64,000 bases of DNA, taken from Uliginosibacterium flavum. Its GTDB lineage: Bacteria; Pseudomonadota; Gammaproteobacteria; Burkholderiales; Rhodocyclaceae. Under the pieces are notes generated by a model. That model saw only the letters and a program-made list of their open reading frames with translations, ran no database searches and had not been told where the DNA came from. Positions 8,893-16,827 of this stretch are shown piece after piece (the stretch's first letter is position 1; each line of letters begins with the position of its first letter). Position numbers and translations under genes: made by a program. The stretch spans positions 289,576-353,575 of the forward strand of contig NZ_JBEWZI010000003.1 in the NCBI RefSeq assembly GCF_040566545.1, read 5' to 3'.

Positions 8893-9894
8893 TTATGCGC
8901 GATCAGAAACGCGTTCGCCGAGCAGCCCGGTGGGGCGGAAGATCAGGACGATGCCGAGAATGACAAAGGCAAAGATGTCCTGATAGTTGCTCGACAGCAG
9001 TTCAAAGTGGCCACCATTGGCGCAGGTTTCCTGCAGCGAAATTGACTGAGCCCACAGCGGCAGATGGCACAGATCGGTAGCCGATCCCAGATAGCCGGCA
9101 CCGATGGATTCGACCAGGCCGAGCACCAGACCTCCCACCATGGCGCCACCCAGATTACCGATGCCGCCCAGCACCGCCGCCGTGAAGGCCTTGATGCCGG
9201 GAGCGAAGCCCATTGCGTAGTGCGCCACGCCGTAATTCGAGGCGTACATCACGCCGGCAATGGCGGCGAGGCCGGAGCCGATGATGAAGGTCGTCGAAAT
9301 GATCTTGTTGGTGTCCACGCCCATCAGGCTGGCAACGCGGTGATTCTCGGCCGTGGCACGCATGGCGCGGCCCAGCCGGGTCTTGTTCACCAGCAGGGTC
9401 AGGGCCAGCATCAGGAATGCCGAGCTGATCAGGATGATGATCTGCACTGGCGTGATGAATACACCGTCGACAGGCTGCAGCGGTGTGGTGGAAATCAGTT
9501 GCGGGAAGCTGTGGTAATTGCGTCCCCAGATGATCATGGCCAGGGTTTGCAGCAGGAAGGACATGCCGATGGCGGTGATCAGCGGCGCAAGGCGTGGCGC
9601 ATTGCGTAATCGTCGATAGGCGGTGCGCTCGATAATATAGCCCATCGCCATGCACACGATCATGGCGACGCTGAGGCCGATCAGCAGCACAGGAATCGCG
9701 CCGAGGGCAGGCCAGGTCTTCTGTACGAAAACGACGACTTGCAGCGCGACCAGCGCGCCTACCATGAGTACGTCACCATGGGCAAAGTTGATCAGGCCCA
9801 GAATGCCGTAGACCATGGTGTAACCCAAGGCGACGAGCGCATATACGCTGCCGACGACGAGGCCGTTAATGATTTGCTGGAGCAGGGTTTCCAT
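8893..9894 (-). CDS. livH: Branched-chain amino-acid ABC transporter permease
   Basis: A 333-residue LivH-type permease starting METLLQQIINGLVVGSVYALVALGYTMVYG, with the family coupling motif TRLGRAMRATAENHRVASLMG. It is the first gene of livHMGF. I prefer the ATG at 9894 to the one at 9912 because LivH proteins begin at this helix. A periplasmic loop with Cys residues near residue 285 (…CHLPLWAQ…ETCANGGH) is longer than in E. coli LivH and could hold a disulfide. Confidence 0.93.
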   Translation of the reverse strand: METLLQQIINGLVVGSVYALVALGYTMVYGILGLINFAHGDVLMVGALVALQVVVFVQKTWPALGAIPVLLIGLSVAMIVCMAMGYIIERTAYRRLRNAPRLAPLITAIGMSFLLQTLAMIIWGRNYHSFPQLISTTPLQPVDGVFITPVQIIILISSAFLMLALTLLVNKTRLGRAMRATAENHRVASLMGVDTNKIISTTFIIGSGLAAIAGVMYASNYGVAHYAMGFAPGIKAFTAAVLGGIGNLGGAMVGGLVLGLVESIGAGYLGSATDLCHLPLWAQSISLQETCANGGHFELLSSNYQDIFAFVILGIVLIFRPTGLLGERVSDRA

Positions 9895-10125
9895 GGCTGG
9901 CGATAGTACCAAAGTGCTAGAGGCGGTTCATGATCTTACTGCGAGGCCGTGATCAGGGCTCATGCGCGGCTCGGAATCCTCATGTATCAACATACATTCC
10001 GGTTCCTGCGCTGCTCTTCACCCTGCTGACGGTCTCTCGCTATAGCTCATGAACAGCCTCAAAGGGGGGCGATTGTCCACACCTCGAACAAACCGGGCAT
10101 TAATCAAGATCAAGAGTGCATTGCA
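9895..10125. other. Intergenic leader of livHMGF
   Basis: About 230 bases between the terminator of the binding-protein gene and livH. It presumably holds the livH promoter. I see no clear -10/-35 pair, repeat or ORF. Confidence 0.4.
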
Positions 10126-10160
10126 CAAAAACGGGGCGCAACAATCATGGCGCCCCGTTT
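10126..10160 (-). terminator. Terminator after the liv binding-protein gene
   Basis: On the minus strand, ACGGGGCGC and GCGCCCCGT form a 9-bp stem followed by a T-rich TTTTTG. It separates the binding-protein transcript from livHMGF, which suggests the binding protein is made in excess of the transporter. Confidence 0.88.
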
Positions 10161-10178
10161 CTGTGCTCAAGCGCGAGC

Positions 10179-11291
10179 TTACTTCAACGCGGCCCAGGTG
10201 CCTGCTTTGAATTGATACATGGTGATGGCGCCAAACTTGGTGTCACCCTTTTCGTCAAAGGCAACATTGCCCGTCACGCCCTTGAACTGAACCTTTTTCA
10301 GCGCAGGCAGGTACTTGACCGGATCGGACGAATTGGCGGCCTTCATGCCTTCGATGATCGCGGCAGCGGCATCGTAGGCGTAGGGTGCGTAATTCTGGAT
10401 ATCCACGTTGAAGCGCTTCTTGAAGCGATCCTTGAAGCCCTTGTCAGAGAGTTGTTCCAGCGGCAGGCCGGCTTGCGAGCAGTACGCTGCGTCGCTCATG
10501 GCATCACCCGCCAGTTTGATGAATTCAGGCGTGCAGCCACCATCGCCGGTGACGAACTTTGCCTTGATGCCGAGCTGCTTGATCTGCTTGAGCATCGGGC
10601 CGCCCTGCGCATCCATGCCGGCATAGACGATCACGTCCGGGTTCTTGGCCTTGATCTTGGTGAGGATGGCGGCGAAATCGGTGGCTTGATTGGTTGTGAA
10701 TTCGCGGGACGTCAGCGTGCCGCCATTGCCCTTCACGCCTTTTTCCACTTCATCGGCCAGGCCTTGGCCGTAGGCCGTGCGGTCGTCAATGATCGCAACT
10801 TTCTTGCCCAGTTTGGTCGCCGCATATTTACCGATCACGCTGCCTTGCTGGGCATCGTTGGCCATGGTGCGGAAGATGTAGGGAAAGCCCTGCTGGGTCA
10901 GCGTCACATTGGTAGCCGAGGGCGAAACCATCGGGATGCCGGCCTGGTTGTAAATGCGCGAAGCCGGGATGGTGGTGCCGGAATTCAGGTGACCAATGAT
11001 GCCCTTGACGCCTGCATCCACAAGGCGTTGTGCGACGATGTTGCCGGTCTTCGGGTCGGCAGCGTCGTCTTCTCCGATGAGTTCGAATTTAACCTTCTTG
11101 CCATCGATCATCACGCCCTTGGCGTTGTATTCCTCCAGGGCCAGACGCGCGCCGTTCTCATTGTCCTTGCCCATGTGGGCGACGTTGCCGGTCAGCGGGC
11201 CGACGTGGCCGATCTTCACGATTACTTCCTGCGCCTGGGCCAGGCCCGAAGCAAAGCTCAGTACGGCCAGTGCGATCACAGTCTTCTTCAT
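10179..11291 (-). CDS. livK: Branched-chain amino-acid ABC transporter, periplasmic binding protein
   Basis: A 370-residue periplasmic type I binding protein. The signal peptide MKKTVIALAVLSFASGLAQA is cut before QEV. The mature protein starts IKIGHVGPLTG and carries the LivJ/K hinge sequences NSGTTIPASRIYNQAGIPMVSPSATN and TAYGQGLADE. It captures branched-chain amino acids (or, in some relatives, aromatic or amide substrates) for LivHMGF. The start at 11291 is preceded by AAGGAGACC. The open frame runs 58 codons further upstream but without signal-peptide character. Confidence 0.92.
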   Translation of the reverse strand: MKKTVIALAVLSFASGLAQAQEVIVKIGHVGPLTGNVAHMGKDNENGARLALEEYNAKGVMIDGKKVKFELIGEDDAADPKTGNIVAQRLVDAGVKGIIGHLNSGTTIPASRIYNQAGIPMVSPSATNVTLTQQGFPYIFRTMANDAQQGSVIGKYAATKLGKKVAIIDDRTAYGQGLADEVEKGVKGNGGTLTSREFTTNQATDFAAILTKIKAKNPDVIVYAGMDAQGGPMLKQIKQLGIKAKFVTGDGGCTPEFIKLAGDAMSDAAYCSQAGLPLEQLSDKGFKDRFKKRFNVDIQNYAPYAYDAAAAIIEGMKAANSSDPVKYLPALKKVQFKGVTGNVAFDEKGDTKFGAITMYQFKAGTWAALK

Positions 11292-11626
11292 CTGGATGGT
11301 CTCCTTGGATAGGTGGGTGCTGCGCATGCCTTGCGGAATGTCAGGCCGGGTGAGCCTGATGACGGATGGTACACAACAAAAAGCTGCGTGCTGCTTGTCA
11401 GCCAAGCCGTTCGAAAATTGGACGACCCGTGCTGCAGATCCGCTCGCAGCTTGCCTCTTCAGCATGCCATGCTGCAGAAGGCCGCCCTGTGCGCCTCTTC
11501 AGGCATCGCTTGCCGTCATGAGTCATGCAATTTCCGCGCCACGCGGCTCGGGGAATACACGCATAGCTTGGCGACCCGGCCCTGCGCTAGGCTGGGCATT
11601 ATCTCCTGTGGTCTACGTGGTGAAAC
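11292..11626. other. Intergenic region with family 2 repeat
   Basis: Holds the divergent promoters of the liv binding-protein gene and the next lipoprotein. At about 11450-11508 there is a palindromic segment of family 2 (CATGCTGCAGAAGGCCGCC…CCTCTTCAGGCAT). No ORF is convincing. Confidence 0.55.
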
Positions 11627-12148
11627 GTGCGAAGCATAATCCTCTCATCCCTGTTCTTGCTGGTCTGCGTGCTGAGTGCCTGCGGACCGGCCTCGCATGG
11701 CCTGGAGCCGGGCAAGGCGACGATGCCGCAGCTGCTGGATCAGATGGGCGAGCCGAGCATGGTGTGGTCAGAGGGTGATGGCAGTTTGCAGTTGGAGTTT
11801 GCGCGGATACCGAAGGGCGGCGGAAATTTCATGGCGCGTGTGGCACCGAACGGAATCCTGATGAGCCTGCAGCAAGTGCTGACCGAAGCCAATGTCGAGG
11901 CCTTGCAGCCAGGCATGAGCCGTGATCAGGTGAGGCGTGCGCTGGGGCGGCCGGGGTGGATTGAGGGGCGCGAATCTGGCGAGCTATGGCACTGGCCGCT
12001 GGATCAGAACCGCCCCGAAGTGTGGCAGGTAGACGCCCAGTTTTCTGTAGCAGGCACTTTGCTTGAGGTGCGCCGCAGCCGGATTCTCTACGGGCAGACC
12101 CTGGGCGGCGCAGCGGCGACTGGTCAGCAGAAGCGTCCGCAACTGTGA
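11627..12148 (+). CDS. Outer-membrane lipoprotein with a BamE/SmpA-like fold
   Basis: A 173-residue protein starting with GTG. The signal peptide ends in the lipobox VLSAC (Cys19). Two repeated BamE-like units are visible: GKATMPQLLDQMGEPS and PGMSRDQVRRALGRPG, the second matching the 'G.t..qv...lG.P' motif of SmpA/OmlA. BamE itself helps the outer-membrane protein assembly complex. This protein is longer than BamE and may be a paralogue with a different role. It lies directly upstream of the metH riboswitch leader. Confidence 0.75.
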   Translation: MRSIILSSLFLLVCVLSACGPASHGLEPGKATMPQLLDQMGEPSMVWSEGDGSLQLEFARIPKGGGNFMARVAPNGILMSLQQVLTEANVEALQPGMSRDQVRRALGRPGWIEGRESGELWHWPLDQNRPEVWQVDAQFSVAGTLLEVRRSRILYGQTLGGAAATGQQKRPQL

Positions 12149-12203
12149 TCCCAGGCTCGCCATCATCTCGCACCCTGATGAATTATCTGGGATAATCCGT
12201 CCT

Positions 12204-12286
12204 TTCCGAGGAGCGCTGCGAGGATCTGTCCAGATTCCCAGGCTCGGAACCCGCACCCGGTGCGGGCCAGATTCAACGGCGCTCAC
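12204..12286 (+). promoter_or_regulatory. S-adenosylhomocysteine (SAH) riboswitch upstream of metH
   Basis: The leader contains the SAH-riboswitch consensus in order: GAGGAGCGCTGC (12209-12219), CCAGGCTCG (12238-12246) and CAACGGCGCTCA (12274-12285). P1 is a 7-bp helix (12204-12210 with 12243-12249). The variable P4 hairpin is 12250-12256 with 12260-12266. GAGCGC (12211-12216) can pair with GCGCTC (12279-12284) to form the pseudoknot. SAH riboswitches raise expression of SAH-recycling genes such as ahcY and metH when SAH accumulates, which fits the gene downstream. Confidence 0.93.
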
Positions 12287-12322
12287 CGCTTCATGCAGAT
12301 CTCGTGCGGAACGCCGGTGAGC
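12281..12322 (+). promoter_or_regulatory. Candidate expression platform of the SAH riboswitch
   Basis: GCTCACCG (12281-12288) can pair over 8 bp with CGGTGAGC (12315-12322). It would use bases needed for the riboswitch pseudoknot, so the two folds exclude each other. No T-tract follows, so I infer an anti-aptamer or processing/translation switch rather than a classical terminator. Confidence 0.5.
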
Positions 12323-12385
12323 CAGAAAACTCCCCCGCTTTTCCCCTCTGACTGCTGAGCGTTTGACACGCCCGGAGAATGACCC

Positions 12386-15300
12386 ATGCAAGCCGACCGC
12401 ACGACTGAACTGACCGCCCTGCTCAAACATCGCATCCTGATTCTGGATGGCGGCATGGGCACCCAGATCCAGCAATACAAGCTCACCGAGGCCGACTATC
12501 GCGGCACGCGCTTTGCCGATTTCAATCGCGATCTCAAGGGCAACAACGACCTGCTGCTGCTGACCAAGCCGGAAGTCATTGCTGAAATCCATCGCGCCTA
12601 TCTGGAAGCCGGTGCTGACCTGATCGAGACTTGCACCTTCAACGGCACGCGCGTGTCGCAGGCCGAGTACGGGCTGGAAGACATCACCTACGAGCTGAAC
12701 GTCGAAGGCGCGCGTCTGGTGCGCCAGCTGTGCGATGAATTCTCCGCTAAAGATCCCGCCAAGCCGCGTTTCTGCGCCGGCGTGATCGGACCGACATCGC
12801 GCACCCTGTCGATCTCTCCGGACGTGAATGATCCGGGCTATCGCAACATCAGCTTCGACGCGTTGGCCGAGGATTACTATCAGTCCGCCAAGGCCCTGAT
12901 GGAAGGTGGCGCCGACATCCTGCTGATCGAAACCGTGTTTGACACGCTCAACGCCAAGGTCGCCGTGTTCGCCGTGCAGAAGCTTTTCGCCGATCTGGGC
13001 CGCACGCTGCCGATCATGATTTCCGGCACCATCACCGATGCCTCCGGCCGCACCCTGTCGGGCCAGACCGCCGAAGCCTTCTGGAATTCGCTGGCACATG
13101 CCAAGCCGATTTCCTTTGGTTTCAATTGCGCGCTGGGCGCCAAGGAACTGCGTCAGTACGTTGCCGAGACCTCCGGTTTCTGCAGCAGCTTTGTCTCCGC
13201 TCACCCGAATGCCGGCCTGCCCAATCCGCTCTCGCCCACGGGCTACGACGAAACGCCCGAACAGCTCGCTGCCGACATCACGGAATGGGCACAAGCCGGC
13301 TTCCTGAACATCATCGGTGGCTGCTGCGGCACCACGCCCGCGCATATCCGTGCCATCTCGGAAGCCGTGGCGACGATCAAACCGCGCAGCATTCCCGAAA
13401 TCGAAGTGCGCCAGCGCCTGTCCGGCCTGGAACCCTTCAGCATCGGCGCCGACAGCCTGTTCGTGAACGTCGGCGAGCGCAACAACGTCACCGGCTCCAA
13501 GGCCTTCGCCCGCATGATTCTCGAAGGGCGCTTCGACGATGCACTGGCCGTGGCCCGCCAGCAGGTAGAGAACGGCGCGCAGGTCATCGACATCAACATG
13601 GACGAAGCCATGCTGGATTCGAAGGCCGCGATGGAGCGCTTCCTCAAGCTCATCGCGGTTGAGCCGGATATCGCGCGCGTGCCGATCATGATCGACTCTT
13701 CCAAGTGGGAGATCATCGAAGTCGGCCTGCAATGCATTCAGGGTAAAGGCATCGTCAATTCCATTTCGATGAAGGAAGGCGAAGCTGCGTTCCTGCATCA
13801 CGCCAAATTGTGCATGCAGTATGGCGCGGCCGCCGTGGTGATGGCCTTCGACGAAAAGGGCCAAGCCGACACCTATCAGCGCAAGACGGAGATCTGCAAG
13901 CGCGCTTACGATCTGCTGATGGGCATCGGCTTTCCGCCCGAAGACATCATTTTCGACGCGAACATCTTCGCGATTGCCACCGGCATCGAAGAGCACAACA
14001 ACTACGCCGTCGACTTCATCGAAGCCGTGCGCTGGATTCACACGAATCTGCCTTACGCCAAGACCAGCGGCGGCGTGTCCAACGTGAGCTTCAGCTTCCG
14101 TGGCAATGATCCGGTGCGCGAAGCGATCCACACCGTCTTCCTGTATCACGCCATCAAGGCGGGCCTCACCATGGGCATCGTCAACGCCGGCCAGTTGGGC
14201 GTGTATGACGATCTCGCGCCGGAGCTGCGCGACAAGGTGGAAGACGTCGTATTGAACCGTCATCCTGATGCGGGTGAGCGCCTCGTCGAATTCGCCCAGA
14301 CCGTCAAAGGTCAGGCCAAGGAAAACGTGCAGGATCTGGCCTGGCGCGACTGGACCGTCGAAGCGCGCCTGTCGCACGCGCTGGTCAAGGGCATTACCCA
14401 GTTCGTGGTGGAAGACACCGAAGAAGTTCGTGCCAAGCTGTTCGCCGAGGGCAAGCCGCCGCTGGCCGTGATCGAAGGCCCGCTGATGGCCGGCATGTCC
14501 GTGGTGGGCGACCTGTTCCGCGACGGCAAGATGTTCCTGCCGCAGGTGGTCAAATCCGCCCGCGTCATGAAATCCGCCGTGGCCCACCTGATCCCCTTCA
14601 TCGAGGAGGAGAAGAAGCGCACCGGTGCCGCCGGCAAGGGTACGGTCATCATGGCGACCGTCAAGGGCGATGTGCATGACATCGGCAAGAACATCGTCGG
14701 CGTCGTGCTCAGCTGCAATGGTTACGAAGTCATCGACCTAGGCGTGATGGTGCCCACCGAGAAGATCCTGCACGCCGCGAAAGAACATGGCGCGCAGATC
14801 ATCGGCCTGTCCGGCCTGATCACGCCCTCGCTGGAAGAGATGAGCCATGTCGCCGCCGAGATGCAGCGTCAGGGCTTTTCTGTGCCGCTGCTGATCGGTG
14901 GCGCCACCACCAGTCGCGCCCACACCGCCATCAAGATCGCGCCGCACTACGAACACCCCGTCGTGTACGTGCCGGATGCCTCACGCGCCGTTGGCGTCGT
15001 GACCAGCCTGCTGTCCATCGACGGCCGCGATGCGTACGTTGCGGAAGTGGCCGAGGATTACGAAAAAGTGCGCCAGCAGCACGCCGCCAAGGCCGGCGTG
15101 AAACTGGTGTCGCTGGCCGCTGCGCGCGCCAACCGATTCAAGTGGAACAGCGATGCGGCTTATGTGCCGGCCAAGCCTGCACGCGCCGGCATCCAGCGTC
15201 TGCGTAACATCGATCTGGCCACGCTGGAGCCCTACATCGACTGGGCGCCCTTCTTCCAGACCTGGGATCTGGCCGGCGCCTATCCGGCGATCCTGACGGA

Positions 15301-16075
15301 CAAGGTGGTGGGCGAAACCGCGACGAATGTTTTCAAGGATGCGCAGAGGATGCTCAAGCAGGCCATCGACGGACGCTGGATTGAGGCCCATGCCGTCTTC
15401 GGGCTCTTCCCGGCGGCTGCGCAGAATGACGACGTGTTGATCTACAAGGACGAATCGCGCACCGAAATCATCGCCGCCTGGCGCGGCCTGCGCCAGCAGC
15501 ACGAACGCCCGGCCGGCAAGCCCAACTACTGCCTCAGCGATTTCATCGCCGATGCAGATTCAGGCGTGCCCGATTACATCGGCGCTTTCGCCGTCAGCGC
15601 CGGGCGTAATCTGGAAAAGCGCGTCGCCGAATACGAAGCCGTGCATGACGACTATCACGCCATCATGCTCAAGGCCATCGCCGACCGCTTCGTCGAGGCT
15701 GCCGCCGAATGGCTGCATCAGCGTGTGCGCACCGATTACTGGGGCTACGCGGCGGGCGAAGCGCTGGATCGGGATGCACTGATAGCCGAGCAATACGTCG
15801 GCGTGCGCCCCGCCCCCGGCTACCCGGCCTGCCCGGATCACACCGCCAAGGGCGAGATCTTCAAGCTGCTCAATCCCGAAGAAGCCATCGGCATGACCCT
15901 GACCGAAACCTACGCCATGAGTCCGGCGGCTGCGGTCAGCGGCTTCTACCTGGCCCACCCCGATGCGCAGTACTTCGCCGTAAGCAAGATCGGTGAGGAT
16001 CAGATGAAGGATTGGGCGGCGCGGGCGGGCTTCAGCGAGGGCGAGGCCAAGCGCTGGTTGGCACCAGTGCTGTGA
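12386..16075 (+). CDS. metH: Cobalamin-dependent methionine synthase
   Basis: A 1229-residue cytoplasmic enzyme that moves the methyl group of 5-methyl-THF to homocysteine through methylcobalamin. All four modules are present. The homocysteine domain has Zn ligands Cys248, Cys313 and Cys314. The pterin domain starts near residue 355 (NVGERNNVTGS). The cobalamin domain has DVHDIG, with the cobalt-ligand His at 764. The AdoMet reactivation domain carries RPAPGYPACPDHT near residue 1143. Length matches E. coli MetH. GGAG sits at 12374-12377, and the SAH riboswitch is in the leader. The last 257 bases are repeated at 18199-18455, beyond the hipBA genes. Confidence 0.98.
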   Translation: MQADRTTELTALLKHRILILDGGMGTQIQQYKLTEADYRGTRFADFNRDLKGNNDLLLLTKPEVIAEIHRAYLEAGADLIETCTFNGTRVSQAEYGLEDITYELNVEGARLVRQLCDEFSAKDPAKPRFCAGVIGPTSRTLSISPDVNDPGYRNISFDALAEDYYQSAKALMEGGADILLIETVFDTLNAKVAVFAVQKLFADLGRTLPIMISGTITDASGRTLSGQTAEAFWNSLAHAKPISFGFNCALGAKELRQYVAETSGFCSSFVSAHPNAGLPNPLSPTGYDETPEQLAADITEWAQAGFLNIIGGCCGTTPAHIRAISEAVATIKPRSIPEIEVRQRLSGLEPFSIGADSLFVNVGERNNVTGSKAFARMILEGRFDDALAVARQQVENGAQVIDINMDEAMLDSKAAMERFLKLIAVEPDIARVPIMIDSSKWEIIEVGLQCIQGKGIVNSISMKEGEAAFLHHAKLCMQYGAAAVVMAFDEKGQADTYQRKTEICKRAYDLLMGIGFPPEDIIFDANIFAIATGIEEHNNYAVDFIEAVRWIHTNLPYAKTSGGVSNVSFSFRGNDPVREAIHTVFLYHAIKAGLTMGIVNAGQLGVYDDLAPELRDKVEDVVLNRHPDAGERLVEFAQTVKGQAKENVQDLAWRDWTVEARLSHALVKGITQFVVEDTEEVRAKLFAEGKPPLAVIEGPLMAGMSVVGDLFRDGKMFLPQVVKSARVMKSAVAHLIPFIEEEKKRTGAAGKGTVIMATVKGDVHDIGKNIVGVVLSCNGYEVIDLGVMVPTEKILHAAKEHGAQIIGLSGLITPSLEEMSHVAAEMQRQGFSVPLLIGGATTSRAHTAIKIAPHYEHPVVYVPDASRAVGVVTSLLSIDGRDAYVAEVAEDYEKVRQQHAAKAGVKLVSLAAARANRFKWNSDAAYVPAKPARAGIQRLRNIDLATLEPYIDWAPFFQTWDLAGAYPAILTDKVVGETATNVFKDAQRMLKQAIDGRWIEAHAVFGLFPAAAQNDDVLIYKDESRTEIIAAWRGLRQQHERPAGKPNYCLSDFIADADSGVPDYIGAFAVSAGRNLEKRVAEYEAVHDDYHAIMLKAIADRFVEAAAEWLHQRVRTDYWGYAAGEALDRDALIAEQYVGVRPAPGYPACPDHTAKGEIFKLLNPEEAIGMTLTETYAMSPAAAVSGFYLAHPDAQYFAVSKIGEDQMKDWAARAGFSEGEAKRWLAPVL
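15819..16075 (+). repeat. metH 3'-end direct repeat, copy 1
   Basis: 257 bases, the last 85 codons of metH, matched without gaps by 18199-18455. I count about 23 mismatches, none in the first 49 bases. The repeat units are 2,380 bases apart and bracket hipBA. Confidence 0.9.
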
Positions 16076-16091
16076 TTTTCTGAGTTGGTGA

Positions 16092-16127
16092 AATGAACAA
16101 GGGCCGCGATTGCGGCCCTTGTTCATT
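16092..16127. terminator. metH terminator hairpin
   Basis: A perfect 16-bp stem (16092-16107 with 16112-16127) and a GATT loop lie 17 bases after the metH stop. No such hairpin follows the second metH 3'-end copy. Confidence 0.8.
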
Positions 16128-16150
16128 CAAGTCATTTGACATCACAGTCC

Positions 16151-16222
16151 CGTCGTTCCCGCGACGGCGGGAACCCAGTGACTTCGCGAACGCCGCTGGA
16201 TTCCCGCCTTCGCGGGAACGAC
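16151..16222. repeat. CGTCGTTCCCGCG…CGCGGGAACGAC inverted repeat (family 3)
   Basis: A 72-bp element with arms CGTCGTTCCCGC…GGCGGGAACCCAG and CTGGATTCCCGCC…GCGGGAACGAC. A second, less regular copy is at 35154-35249. It lies inside the segment between the two metH 3' ends, so it entered with or after the hipBA cassette. Confidence 0.75.
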
Positions 16223-16347
16223 ATCGGAGAGACGGCATCTCCTTGAGTGACCAGTCTCCAGCGATTGCGGCCCTTTATGATTCGATTCGCAGGCTAGGGC
16301 CGCGCGCCTTTCGGGCAGACTGATGCATAGAAAGGCTGTTGATTTTA

Positions 16348-16414
16348 ATTACAGCTAATAGACTGTTTTTTAAATTAACAGTGCGAAAGCTGTATTTTTG
16401 ATTTACAGTTAATT
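16348..16414 (+). promoter_or_regulatory. Candidate HipB operators: three ACAG boxes, 27-bp period
   Basis: This AT-rich stretch contains three ACAG boxes (16351, 16378, 16405), each preceded by ATT-rich sequence and placed exactly 27 bases apart. The first and third are nearly palindromic (ATTACAGCTAAT, TTACAGTTAA); the second pairs with CTGT at 16390-16393. Regular spacing upstream of a hipB-type gene suggests cooperative autoregulation. Confidence 0.6.
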
Positions 16415-16449
16415 GTGTGTATTTAAAGTCTGTGCGCAAGGAGGCCTCC

Positions 16450-16824
16450 ATGAACTATCCGATTACCACGCTGGATCAATTGCGCCCGATCCTGCTCGGC
16501 TTCCGCAAGTCCAGAGGGCTTACGCAATCGGCGCTGGCCGAACTGCTGGGGGTGACCCAGCAAACCTATGCACAGTTGGAGACCAATCCGGCCTCTGCCA
16601 GCGTCGAGCGTCTGTTCAAAGTGCTGCGGGTGTTGGGGGTCGAGTGGGTGCTTGCTGATGCAAGGGTGATCATGAGCTCTGTGGCCGACGCTGATCCGCA
16701 GGCCGCGAGCGCTTACCCCGTGCCACTTCATTCCGTTGAGGCGCGCCAGCACCAAGCGGCCGAGCCTTCACGCAGCGCGCCGAAGAACGGCCGTAGCGCA
16801 ACAAAAAAGCGGGAGGCCTGGTAG
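16450..16824 (+). CDS. hipB: HipB-type antitoxin / HTH repressor
   Basis: A 124-residue protein with a Cro/C1-type helix-turn-helix at residues ~12-65 (RKSRGLTQSALAELLGVTQQTYAQLE). A basic, disordered-looking tail rich in Ser/Lys/Arg follows, longer than in E. coli HipB. HipB proteins bind and hold the HipA kinase and repress their own operon. The start at 16450 sits right after a near-perfect AAGGAGG. hipA begins 3 bases after the stop. The AT-rich promoter contrasts with the high-GC surroundings. Confidence 0.9.
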   Translation: MNYPITTLDQLRPILLGFRKSRGLTQSALAELLGVTQQTYAQLETNPASASVERLFKVLRVLGVEWVLADARVIMSSVADADPQAASAYPVPLHSVEARQHQAAEPSRSAPKNGRSATKKREAW

Positions 16825-16827
16825 CTC

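Noticed and set aside
10116..11312. 398-codon plus-strand frame over the liv binding-protein gene
   Set aside because: Antisense shadow.
11984..14677. 897-codon open frame on the minus strand across metH
   Set aside because: Shadow of the strongly biased metH coding frame; the protein is low-complexity and His/Gly/Asp-rich, with no family motif.
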